This document shows positions 11,901 through 20,000 of a stretch of DNA of 64,000 nucleotides, piece after piece. Below the pieces are notes generated by a model that was not told the origin of the DNA, made no database searches, and saw only the letters and a list, made by a program, of their open reading frames with translations. Position numbers and translations under genes: made by a program. Every line of letters begins with the position of its first letter. The stretch's first letter is position 1. The DNA comes from Gracilaria domingensis (taxonomy: Eukaryota; Rhodophyta; Florideophyceae; Gracilariales; Gracilariaceae): positions 186,001-250,000 of the forward strand of contig VCMS01000048.1 in NCBI GenBank assembly GCA_022539475.1, written 5' to 3'.

Positions 11901-12604
11901 GATCGTGGCTACGCAGAGCCGCAACGAATTTGATTTCGGGAATGTATCCGTTCCCTGGTGAGAAGAATGAGCCTGTTGGCCCTCAGTTTGATGAGTACTT
12001 TCCTCCGCAGTTCCAAGTTCCCGTTCTTGGGGCCGCACTGTATTCCTTATGGCTTAGCGCTTGTAATCCTGGAAAAGATGCCAACGACAAGACCTCTTTC
12101 CAGTTTCCCTTTGCAGTCATTTCACGCGCTGCCGGGGTTTCCCCGCGCTCTCAATTTCATTTTTTCGGACGCCTGTTGGAAGCCTCGTTCAGAGCAGCCG
12201 TTCTGAATGCTGGTGAAACAAGCACAACTGTAGATGCACCTGTTGGAGCTATGTTCGCGATCATTAGAAAGTGGCCTGTCGAAAGTGGACGCCAGTTGGA
12301 AGCTGCTCTTGGGCAAAGTGCTGTCTTGCAGCAATGGGTTAGTGAGTGTATTCACCAAATAGCAAGCACGGATCAAGTGAGCAAACCCAAGAAACAGAAA
12401 AGCCTCTTGCGAAATCTTGTCAATCGAATAGCAGACCATGAAGGGACGGCTTTCAAAAAGGAGAAGAAGGTCAATGTGCTTCCCGAGAAACTTGTAGCCA
12501 TCAATGCGAAACGCAGTGCTAAACGAGCAAGAGGTGACCTGGATGAGCTCGAGCTAGGGGAAGGTGCGCTCGACAGTCTTTTTGGTGAGGGTGACCCGTT
12601 GTGA
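8939..12604 (+). CDS. XPO5: exportin-5 / HASTY-like karyopherin
   Basis: A 1221-aa all-helical importin-beta superfamily receptor, close to the roughly 1,200 aa usual for exportin-5. In other eukaryotes this receptor carries double-stranded or structured RNA (pre-miRNA, tRNA, eEF1A-tRNA) out of the nucleus with RanGTP. Seen: an N-terminal importin-N-like repeat (NPLRIKQAETALNQL), the Xpo1-like block LAVREWPQRYNNF followed by LTHVSDDIYAFHS and a PKRLQELRHAM helix, then HEAT-type helices to the end. The tail is basic (KRARGD) then acidic. The start at 8939 is chosen because it has an ATG in a GCCGCC context and begins the conserved N-terminus; the frame stays open upstream but lacks a convincing ATG. 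Exportin-T or another Xpo1-family member is the alternative. Confidence 0.75.
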   Translation: MSDIAAMLEAAKHALAQLHVGNPLRIKQAETALNQLSTALNPQTALTLADRLLHPQPPYSGAASPAETVHAFHLLEQRVLPSFTDLPQPFRLHVRQFALRLVSPNPLYSSLHTNKAVSFLAALAVREWPQRYNNFISDVIAMPAHIGCQVLTHVSDDIYAFHSSIHPKRLQELRHAMALTLSTTLPFIISAADNFHKTANWSALLSAVQCIRSFLYWASLQVVFSMRVPQACFTLICNPRSDVRNEVLNALLHFVGRTFPSAIVSEGDFNPTTAFRQVFLGLLNVAGQTPLVLAPLSRSLVPPTDAFPPLKEAWFKSAPIESVDEEAHEFTVKFFEVLSKLGTTHFPSSFLARTNHANDLSNNDRELAAAFVDLMTAGLTCPSYVLRETVFIFFTSTTAYVSRKEIRSELALFLVTRFLHGTTAGVLKFARYPEVDKYGEVDYDGDDVSLTVARRKLNGHMYGALRTVTHILPEVSALFILSRFVRLISLQLPNSKYPLVSGPRGPIVCPDSDGQSWNFGDVVDRRAWRYCIDTTYPTVDAICQAAANKVSAEVRIQMIALQRQAFEVIIAWNDVELLVPKIHALRVLFLLYSTEPQKLDACIEAFASIIDNPNTPTTARSRACVSLRSVYRRLSQSKDAHIGRFANMLCDYAVNTLLNPKFRDQDKMQLVEASVACVMSIPGAKEAEQKIERMLMPLINTLSSAKALSVFQSPVTFLEFLMKGSVDEVSPIVCAFNVLSSSMHQISRPVAKEKGSKLNLTSGMLSHAIAPKAVEVVSVLLPTLHAFFNPAKFPRDKTDKLRYNVLLPTCKYLVYLVNLDSSEILKRVGDGHESYEERPRAFREGPSVQEERSYDILSSYGIDPPDRQFAWIRETLHSLRISGYETIRACVLSGVTKSPTHLNTLLRAFCMDFQCLEPYHLLGIVSRILGPLLSFSIVSADPSFLENVAQSEVPKLLHHVGEHIAASIQGADTFSDTSALDIYRGCCRSWLRRAATNLISGMYPFPGEKNEPVGPQFDEYFPPQFQVPVLGAALYSLWLSACNPGKDANDKTSFQFPFAVISRAAGVSPRSQFHFFGRLLEASFRAAVLNAGETSTTVDAPVGAMFAIIRKWPVESGRQLEAALGQSAVLQQWVSECIHQIASTDQVSKPKKQKSLLRNLVNRIADHEGTAFKKEKKVNVLPEKLVAINAKRSAKRARGDLDELELGEGALDSLFGEGDPL

Positions 12605-13207
12605 ATGAACACAATTTACTGTTCTTAACAAGCTAACTGATCAACGACTTCTAACACAACAGTGTAAATATACGTTTGGAGAGCAAGAGCTTTCTCGCGT
12701 GGTTCTGTGTCGGTGACCACTGGTCACCCATAAACTCCATGTAACAGACTCCATGCTTTTGTACACATTTTATCTGCTCTGAGATTGACATCTCGTAGGC
12801 AATCCGAGATCCAGAAATCAGACCCAAATGTTTTTCCTTGTTAGCGAGTGCTGCCCCGTTCTCGAGACCTCAAAGAGAACTATACAAAGGCTTTTCTCCC
12901 CTTTGGAAAGGCCAAAAACTATGACAACCGCTCCTCTACATCGGGGGGTCTGTGTTCTGTTGCGCTCTTGTTGCCTGGAGCTAAACGCGAAGCCACAAAA
13001 TAATAGTGGGCATAAAGATGTGATCCACGTCTTTCTTCTTCTTCTGCTTCATGGTCAGCTGGCCCCAGCTACGAAGCAGCAGTAAGGGTACCTGGGCACT
13101 AAAGGTATCGTTCGCCAGGTCTGATGGAGATAACCGTAGCCCATTGTAAGCTACAGACGGCATAAGGGTTTAGTTTACTTTTCTTTGTTTGAGCAGATTG
13201 CGTACAG
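12605..13207. other. convergent 3' spacer, no gene seen
   Basis: 600 bp between the 3' ends of the exportin gene and the Gly/Ser-rich gene. Composition is ordinary. An open frame at 12828-13085 looks random. No repeat or RNA gene was seen. Confidence 0.45.
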
Positions 13208-14146
13208 TTATAGATACTGCGAATCTTTCCCCTTCGAATGATATCGGAATCGTGGATGGCTCCTTTCTCGAATTCTTGAAGAGATAACAGGCCGGGAAAT
13301 TCCAGCTGCACCTCCAGATCCACTTCCACCAACACCAGTGGCACTTGTTGTTCCTCCTACTCCTGAACTACCTGAGGCTATTCCCATACCTGGTATCGCA
13401 AACGTGCCATCTGCATTCGCTGTACTAATACCAGCATCAGAACCACTGCTGCTCCCTGCAGCTGCTCCTCCTTCTCCGGTCGAAAGTCCTGCCGTTCTTG
13501 TTCTTTTTGACGAATTATGTTCTCCATGACCTTGTCCAGCACCTTGCCCGCTGCCACCCATTCCAGTCCCTGTACCTGTTCCGCCCCCTCCCGTCCCTGT
13601 CTGTGATGCAGAACCTCCAGCTACTCCATTCTCGAGAGCTGGTAGTGGAGTTGCAAATGTACCCTGTAATCCAAATCCTGAAGACCCGTCCCCCGAATGA
13701 CTACCTGACGCGAAACTGAGACCTTCAGAGTCTGCAGTCAAAGCTTGAACGCTCGATGACCCAGTTCCACCTATACCTGAACCAGCAGCGTTTCCAACAG
13801 ATCCACTGCCCCCTCCGCCAGCTCCTCTTCTCATTCCGTTGTTGTTGAACCCCCCTCCCATTCCTCCAGAAACGGAGAGCCCTCCTTCACCAGCGGTTGA
13901 GGCAGCTGAACCTCCGCCATGTAGTCCACCTGCCCCCATTCCTGCTGTCGCTCCATTCATTGTTCCCACAAGGCCGCCTCCGAATGAAACAGATAGAGGA
14001 CCAGATGAGCCATCGAATGATTGCGAACCAATAAACGCAAGTCCGCTTCCTCCAACCGAACCTCCGGTCCCCACTGTCTGAGAATAGACGGGTAGGAAAG
14101 ACAGACTAAGAACAAGGAAACCACACTTGCCTCGAAGCTGACACAT
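13208..14146 (-). CDS. Gly/Ser-rich secreted protein
   Basis: A 312-aa protein with a probable signal peptide (CGFLVLSLSFLPVYSQT, cut near residue 23). It is followed by about 260 residues of low-complexity Gly/Ser/Ala/Thr sequence built from GGSG, GGGF, GTGGGG and SGSS units, and a short basic C-terminus (SRIRERSHPRFRYHSKG). There are no cysteines after the signal region and no transmembrane anchor. This resembles structural glycine-rich wall or matrix proteins, but low-complexity sequence cannot prove homology. Only the strand shown gives a signal peptide plus a continuous frame ending in a basic tail. It could act in the extracellular matrix alongside the nearby GT92 enzyme; that is context only. 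Confidence 0.6.
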   Translation of the reverse strand: MCQLRGKCGFLVLSLSFLPVYSQTVGTGGSVGGSGLAFIGSQSFDGSSGPLSVSFGGGLVGTMNGATAGMGAGGLHGGGSAASTAGEGGLSVSGGMGGGFNNNGMRRGAGGGGSGSVGNAAGSGIGGTGSSSVQALTADSEGLSFASGSHSGDGSSGFGLQGTFATPLPALENGVAGGSASQTGTGGGGTGTGTGMGGSGQGAGQGHGEHNSSKRTRTAGLSTGEGGAAAGSSSGSDAGISTANADGTFAIPGMGIASGSSGVGGTTSATGVGGSGSGGAAGISRPVISSRIRERSHPRFRYHSKGKDSQYL

Positions 14147-14265
14147 ACTTTTCGGAGTACCGGAGGCAGGAACACTGATGAAAGCCTTGGATCGAGAATG
14201 TTTCTCTGAATGGGGGTTTGGAATGGCTCTTCTTATAATGTCTCATTGTCAAACTGACGATCGCC

Positions 14266-14272
14266 TATTTAT
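14266..14272 (-). promoter_or_regulatory. TATA-like element of the Gly/Ser-rich protein gene
   Basis: The minus strand reads ATAAATA here, about 120 bases before the start codon at 14146. The position is plausible for a TATA box with a leader of roughly 90 bases. Confidence 0.35.
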
Positions 14273-15053
14273 TGTTGTGAACTATGGTAAACAGGAAAAC
14301 CAAACTACTGATGACAGCAGAAGGAATAAGTCTTCCGGTCCCCTCAAAAATGTAGACAGAAGCTCACCGTCTTTGACCGCAGAATTGAATGACTGGTTTT
14401 TGGTGTCCCTTCTTTCCGCGCAGTAAATGAATAATATGGGGTTACCTTAAGTCACGAGTTGCGTAACCATTCTCCTCTTTTTCGAAGAGAGAGTTGTATG
14501 TGTCAGACGATCTCCTAGCAATCAATTCTGAGCCAAAAGGCCCGCACATCTGCCATTTACTGATCTTGTAACTTCAGTTCCACTTCTATTGTTGGCAACT
14601 TTTTCGAGGGTTGGGGTTAACAACGGTAACGAGAACCATTCGTTTTGTTTCGCCGAGTCAGAGATAGACGTGTTTAACCAAACCGTACGCAATCCTACCA
14701 TGCCTACTCTAGTACGCCCAACTGCTAATAACAAAAATTTACGTCACTTCGAGGGGGGATACACGAGTGGGCCCTTGTGACTGCTCTAGATAGAGTCTCT
14801 AACTTCATTGTTCTCTTTCTTTTTGTACACGTTAGTTTTGTATTATTGCAGAGAGAAAAATAAACTCTTTCTGAACTGTAGACAGTGTCACTTGTTACAA
14901 GCAGCATCCTGGCATCTGTAGATAATTCCGAACATTGCAGATACATCTGATGAAATTAGACGCGGGCAGATATGTACGTGTACTTGACAAAGGTATCGAG
15001 CTATAATAAAAGATTTCTTGAGACAAGACTGACTATACACAAACAGCCCAACC
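14273..15053. other. intergenic region, no gene seen
   Basis: About 780 bp between two minus-strand genes. It includes a T-rich, AT-rich part near 14800-15010 that probably holds the 5' regulatory DNA of the Gly/Ser-rich gene and the 3' end of the glycosyltransferase gene. Nothing else was recognised. Confidence 0.4.
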
Positions 15054-16895
15054 TCATGGAAGCCAGGACCCAAAAGAACTAGAACTTGTTTCTGACGGAG
15101 CGTCGCAATGCTCCTCCTCAATGATTAGATTCCGTTCTTTGCCGGAACTCCGTCGCTGAGCCACACATCTCCGTCCCATCGATCTCTTAACAAGCGTCTG
15201 TTTAAACTCAAAGGGTTTTTTCATGATGGCCCTGTAGATATCACGAAAGTAAGTATATTTCAACTTGGGATCAACCTTTATCACCCAATTGGGTGCCTTT
15301 TGAGGTATTGAGATGGCTGTGACAGGATCTCCCTTTCCATCCGTCGTAGACGCTGATCCATACTTTTCCTTCGTTAAGTGATCTTCAAAAGAACGATGAT
15401 GATAATGCACCATGATCGGTTGATCATCTTCTTCAACCGGTTCGTATATATTAGAGGAGTTTCGATTCACTGGAGATTGTAATGCGGGCAGGCCGCCGAA
15501 GCGATGTATTCCGGAATTCTTCCACCAATGATCTGTGTACGCAACCGACTTGCCATTCGTTATTTGTCTTCCAAACTTATGAATGTACACTTCTGGCATT
15601 GCACCATCCGGGGTTTCAACATATCCAGAATTTGCCATGACCAAAAACCAAAACATGAACTGTTTGTAATTGCTGTCCAAACGCCGTCTCAAGTATCTTC
15701 TCAACACTTGTTTGTCTGCATGCTGATGGTGTTTTCCAATACCTAGCATTGCGTATTCATCCACGTCAGCCATCAAAATCCATTCGCATCGAGGCCGCGC
15801 CGCTATTAACATATAGCTTAACGCTTGAGTCTGAGATCGGCGCCAAGGCCAGTACAGTACTTGAACATCGTCATGATGCTTATAGAGCTGAGAAAGATCT
15901 TGTTCTGCACCATTATCTACAATGTACACCATATCAACTCCGATTCGTTTGTAGTATGCGATCCAGTCGTTTAGGTAGTTCGTAAATGGCTTGATCTGAG
16001 TGGCGAGGCATATTTCATAACGCGGTTCAGAATCTGTTGCTTCGGGATCTCTGTCATCTCCGAGTTGCTCAAACTTCTGATGAGAGTTTACATACATCAA
16101 TGACTGATAATCATTCTCGTTCAAGTTAGAACTATCCAAATGAATACGAGCGTCCTCTGACAGTGGAACAAGATCACCTTGATGAAGCGTAACGTTAATA
16201 TTCTCCTGAATTTGAACCGTGTTTTGTAGCTGTTCATCAACGTACTCATTGCGAGGTAAGACGAGGGAAATAAACTCTCCTTTCACAAGCTTACGGGGGA
16301 CAATGCAGGAAAAGACATCCCCCTTGTACGTCTCAGATGGATACACATCACTGCCGACTAGACAACCATCAACCACAAAACCACGGTCAAACGCTCCCAT
16401 TGTGACTCCAGTAGCATAGATGAAAAGTTCAGTTTGCGAGCGGTTCTTCGGATATGGTCTAGCGTAGTGCAGAAAAACATATGGACGAGTCCAATGCGAC
16501 GGAGTGAGCTGTTCGACGTTTGGGGAGTCTCGACGTATTTTGTATGTAGATTGAATATGCGGTGGAAGGCTCCATTGTTCGGTATAGTTCTTGGATGTGA
16601 ATGCGGAAAATACAGTCTGCGACCTGGACGAAATGGCTTGAACAGTAAGCTTTTTGTACCTTTCTAGCCAGTCTCTGTGGGTGAGAAGCTCTTCTTGAAA
16701 GACAAGAGGAGGCAGCAAAACAGCAGCAACCAATACCAAAACAGCGACAATCAACACAATACGAGCGACAGACGTGCTGTTCACCGAGACGCGAAGACGG
16801 GCAAAAAAGGCAGCAGAAGGTTGTTTGAAAGTGTGAAGAAGAGGTTGGCTGGGCGGAACGTGTTGGTCAGGTTCGGAACATCGTTTTGAAGACAT
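15054..16895 (-). CDS. GT92-type (DUF23) Golgi glycosyltransferase
   Basis: A 613-aa type II membrane protein: short cytosolic N-terminus, one transmembrane segment at about residues 44-64, then a luminal catalytic domain. Seen: the family stretch ICLATQIKPFTNYLNDWIAYY, GVDMVYIVDNGAEQDL, the nucleotide-sugar/metal motif MADVDEYAML near residue 376, FWFLVMANSGY, and the C-terminal signature VHYHHRSFEDHLTKEKYG. These mark glycosyltransferase family 92, whose known members add galactose to N-glycans or to cell-wall galactans. The exact acceptor here is unknown. Several N-x-S/T sites lie on the luminal side. The start at 16895 is the ATG just after an upstream non-ATG extension. It probably contributes to matrix polysaccharide or glycoprotein synthesis. 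Confidence 0.85.
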   Translation of the reverse strand: MSSKRCSEPDQHVPPSQPLLHTFKQPSAAFFARLRVSVNSTSVARIVLIVAVLVLVAAVLLPPLVFQEELLTHRDWLERYKKLTVQAISSRSQTVFSAFTSKNYTEQWSLPPHIQSTYKIRRDSPNVEQLTPSHWTRPYVFLHYARPYPKNRSQTELFIYATGVTMGAFDRGFVVDGCLVGSDVYPSETYKGDVFSCIVPRKLVKGEFISLVLPRNEYVDEQLQNTVQIQENINVTLHQGDLVPLSEDARIHLDSSNLNENDYQSLMYVNSHQKFEQLGDDRDPEATDSEPRYEICLATQIKPFTNYLNDWIAYYKRIGVDMVYIVDNGAEQDLSQLYKHHDDVQVLYWPWRRSQTQALSYMLIAARPRCEWILMADVDEYAMLGIGKHHQHADKQVLRRYLRRRLDSNYKQFMFWFLVMANSGYVETPDGAMPEVYIHKFGRQITNGKSVAYTDHWWKNSGIHRFGGLPALQSPVNRNSSNIYEPVEEDDQPIMVHYHHRSFEDHLTKEKYGSASTTDGKGDPVTAISIPQKAPNWVIKVDPKLKYTYFRDIYRAIMKKPFEFKQTLVKRSMGRRCVAQRRSSGKERNLIIEEEHCDAPSETSSSSFGSWLP

Positions 16896-18440
16896 GAAGG
16901 GCAATGGATGGAGATGCGGGCCGATTGCCGAGGCAAGGTGAACGCGGTGGTCGAAACATGTGCAGAAGGTGAGAATAGTAGGGCGGTTGGGAAGTCAAAT
17001 GGGGGCGCTGGATCATGTCGCGTTTGGCTGCCAGTTGAGTGTGATAGCAAGAGACTGGGGCAATGTAGCGAGTTGATGATGGCGCCGACGGATGTTGTTG
17101 GCTGCTGAGCACGACGATGAATTGATGGTCTTCACAATGCGGCCACGTGATGTGACGTAATTTGTCAGCCATGCGCCCATTGGATGTTACAGTGTCTTAC
17201 AGACTTCGCCGGTTATTGGCCCAGCGCAATGCGCCTTCGTTCCGATGTAAGCCATCGTGACTCAGCATCCCCCTCGTCTCCGTGCGTGCGCCTCAGGCGC
17301 GATTTTGTTCCTCTTCATCCGATCACTTCATCGTGTTTATTTCTCAACGGTTTAACACATACAGTGCAATGATGACAGCCCTCTCTCCTCCAGCCTACAG
17401 CGCCCCTACTCCGAAACCGTGAACGCGAAAAAACGTTTCGCCACCAACGAGTATCGCCTTTCCTCCTGTCACCTCCCATGCGAAGTGAGCGAGGGCTAAA
17501 CTTATCATTTCCCCCTCACATCACCGGCAGAGGACAAGGGGCTCCACAACGCAAGAGCCAGCATGTGCCAAGTCTGTACCCAAGCTAAACCGCAGCGTCG
17601 CTTCCTCCCGACTCACATATGTGTTTCCCGACTCCACCCTGAAGTTAAGGATACTCAAAGTTCCTCCGAGAAAACCTTCGAAAACACCTTGTCCAGAGCA
17701 TGGGCTCCAGCGGAGCCGTAGCACACCTCTCTGAATTATACTATTCTGTTTACACCATGATAAAACCAAGTTAACCAAGAGGGGGTGCGGCTTGTTTCTA
17801 TCTTTGTCTACATTATTACTCATACAACTTGATCTAAGGAAAATCAACGATTTGCCACCACGGCAACCGCTGAGCCTCTGTTTCATTGAATTGGTCCATA
17901 CCTTCGTAGTAGTTTCATGGACAGACTCTCGATACGAGCCAGGATAAACGTTGTCCCTGTTCATGTCTTCCAATGAGGGGCTCCATGAAAGACCCTGCAC
18001 TCTAGGCCCTGCTCTCACGAAACTCATGCCTCAATCGTAGTCCCGTTCATCTGCTTTGTGTTCAGGAAAATCATCCCTTCGCCTTCCAACAGCAAGTCTG
18101 CTTTCACTCGTCACCACATTACGCAATCCACAGCGAAAAAATGTTCTCGTCTACCGGCCGCACTTTCGAGCCTCATCACTCACGATACCACAATCTCAAC
18201 GCGAGTACACATTTCATGTTCGCCCTTCAATATGTAGTTGTGCCCACAATTTCACATCGTTTTCGAACGTAGGTGTACCACCTTGCAGAGAACCATTCCA
18301 TCTGTTCATCAGTATATATATATCGAACATTATTTATTCTCTCATGAATCATAAGACAACGTACCCATTCCCAATATCGAAACAACGAGAGAAGCCTCTA
18401 CCTTCTAGTCAAGCTTGCCTTAGCTCAATCGTAAATTTAG
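16896..18440. other. divergent intergenic region with one weak ORF
   Basis: About 1.5 kb between the glycosyltransferase start (minus) and the propeller gene start (plus). It contains promoter DNA for both and a single ATG-started open frame described separately at 17521-18027. An AT-rich patch with tatatata lies near 18310-18340. Confidence 0.4.
17521..18027 (-). CDS. hypothetical 168-aa ORF, doubtful
   Basis: An ATG-initiated frame of 168 codons with no recognised domain, signal peptide or membrane segment. Composition is mixed with several Cys and Trp. Its length is only slightly above what chance gives at this base composition. It is reported because it fills an otherwise empty 1.5-kb gap; it could also be an exon or noise. 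Confidence 0.22.
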   Translation of the reverse strand: MSFVRAGPRVQGLSWSPSLEDMNRDNVYPGSYRESVHETTTKVWTNSMKQRLSGCRGGKSLIFLRSSCMSNNVDKDRNKPHPLLVNLVLSWCKQNSIIQRGVLRLRWSPCSGQGVFEGFLGGTLSILNFRVESGNTYVSREEATLRFSLGTDLAHAGSCVVEPLVLCR

Positions 18441-19571
18441 ATGGGGCATCGAATCCCTTTGAATCACATATTCACCATTCCTTTCGCTGCACAAGAGCAT
18501 AATCGTGAAGAAATACACCAAGGGAACTCTACCTGTTGTCATCACCACGGTATCTCACACAACGGAAATAGTCATTACCAAAATGCCGCGCAGCACTACA
18601 TGCCTCACCTGCAAGCTACTCATGCCCGACCATATGTTCGTGCAGCTCATGACAATAATGGTATTGTATTTGCGAATGGAAACAGGCCAGTGGCTACACC
18701 TCTTCTGCTTGCTATGTCTATCGACTCTAAAACACTTGTCGTCGCAGACTCATTGCCAATGATCTCCATTTTTGCCGTTGGTACTTCGGGAGAACCACTT
18801 ACTCTAGCCGGCATGTTCAAAGCAAGAAGCAGGATAACCACCCTCGCAATCACAGAAGGAGGCAGTACGGTGCTCTTCGTGGAGGACCACGCTCCGGCAA
18901 CCTTGAAGATGTTCAATACTTCCAATCCAACTGCTGTGCATGAAGTCAGTCCCGTGCATGAGCACGAGAGAGCACGGGTCGTCCGCTGCTCCATCAGTTC
19001 TCATTTCATTCTAGCCAGCTTTTATAGTGGGAGGACGTGCGCAAGTACAATGGCCTTGTGGCGTCGTGCACACAACAGGATTGATTCGGAACTCACCCAT
19101 GTCTTCACCTGGGATTCAAGGCATGTTGAAAGCGGTCCCGCACACTTTTACTGCCCGATATACGTAACAGAATGGCAGAAGTGTCGAGATCACTCGAGAT
19201 ACTATGCCGAGGTCGCGTACCACGTTGATAACCGACTGGTGTTCCATCCAGAAGTTGGAAATGAAGAACGAGCACCGAGCTGCATATCGTTGGGTAAAAC
19301 CCCAATTGCCATTCGTATTGATCAGAGCCATGGAAGGGATTGTGTTTATGTCTTATCCAATGACCAACTCCAAATTTATAGAGTTGACCGGAATAACCAC
19401 TTGTGTCTGACTGACTCAGTGCTTCTTGGCGATGGGATCTGCAGCTCCGCGGTTTGCGGCATTTGGGAGGGAAACCGAAATCGTCATGTGACAGTAGCAC
19501 GCATTGTCAACGGCAAAGTCCTAGTTTTTCGCGCACAGCTCCCTAGCAGAGTCAGATTTCACTTAGCGTAG
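18441..19571 (+). CDS. beta-propeller-like protein of unknown function
   Basis: A 376-aa protein. The first 70 residues are His/Asn/Gln-rich and probably disordered. After them come repeating strand-rich units of about 40 residues, such as PLLLAMSIDSKTLVVAD then ISIFAVG, ITTLAITEGGSTVLFVED then LKMFNT, and IAIRIDQSHGRDCVYVLS then QLQIYRVD. The alternation of (hydrophobic)SxDxxxLhVxD with a short IxIhxV strand is the pattern of WD40/YVTN-type propeller blades, though canonical Trp-Asp ends are missing. About five to seven blades could fit. No family name can be given. A polyadenylation hexamer AATAAA follows 15 bases after the stop. Confidence 0.6.
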   Translation: MGHRIPLNHIFTIPFAAQEHNREEIHQGNSTCCHHHGISHNGNSHYQNAAQHYMPHLQATHARPYVRAAHDNNGIVFANGNRPVATPLLLAMSIDSKTLVVADSLPMISIFAVGTSGEPLTLAGMFKARSRITTLAITEGGSTVLFVEDHAPATLKMFNTSNPTAVHEVSPVHEHERARVVRCSISSHFILASFYSGRTCASTMALWRRAHNRIDSELTHVFTWDSRHVESGPAHFYCPIYVTEWQKCRDHSRYYAEVAYHVDNRLVFHPEVGNEERAPSCISLGKTPIAIRIDQSHGRDCVYVLSNDQLQIYRVDRNNHLCLTDSVLLGDGICSSAVCGIWEGNRNRHVTVARIVNGKVLVFRAQLPSRVRFHLA

Positions 19572-19585
19572 CCCGTCCTCCACAA

Positions 19586-19591
19586 AATAAA
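19586..19591 (+). terminator. AATAAA polyadenylation signal
   Basis: Hexamer AATAAA 15 bases after the stop codon of the propeller-like gene, suitably placed for 3' end formation. Confidence 0.4.
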
Positions 19592-20000
19592 CATGTCGCA
19601 TAAGCTCTTAGGGATTGTGAGGCTTGCATCGAACAGACGCTACTGTACTTTCTCGAGACTGGGACAGCGGACGCTTGTTAAACTGCGGTGTATCTGCTAT
19701 AGCCGGAGGGAGAAGTACTGAGAGAGGCATGAGTTCGCCACACGAACGAACCAGGATATTGATAACATCAGACTGGTATTCCGTGATTTGATATTCAAAG
19801 ATTGGGATCTTGACGAAACCTCACGTACTTGTAGTCGACAGAGGGTTTTTGAAAGCATGCATATGAAAGTCAGAAAATGAAGACCTCGTACTGAGCCGAT
19901 GCCGTCCACGCAGTTCGCGAGAAAGATGTAAAGCAAAGATGACAGAACCCCGGTTGGGTGATCAACGAAATCTTCGTTTCGACAGACTCTCTTAAATTGG
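19592..20000. other. convergent 3' spacer, no gene seen
   Basis: About 400 bp between the ends of the propeller-like gene and the Sel1-repeat gene. No RNA gene or repeat was recognised. Confidence 0.4.

Noticed and set aside
12828-13085. Short plus-strand ORF in the exportin/Gly-Ser spacer.
   Set aside because: 85 codons, no signal peptide, domain or promoter. Chance is the simplest explanation.
18056-18502. Plus-strand frame ending inside the start of the propeller-like gene.
   Set aside because: It overlaps the better supported gene at 18441 in another frame and has no domain.
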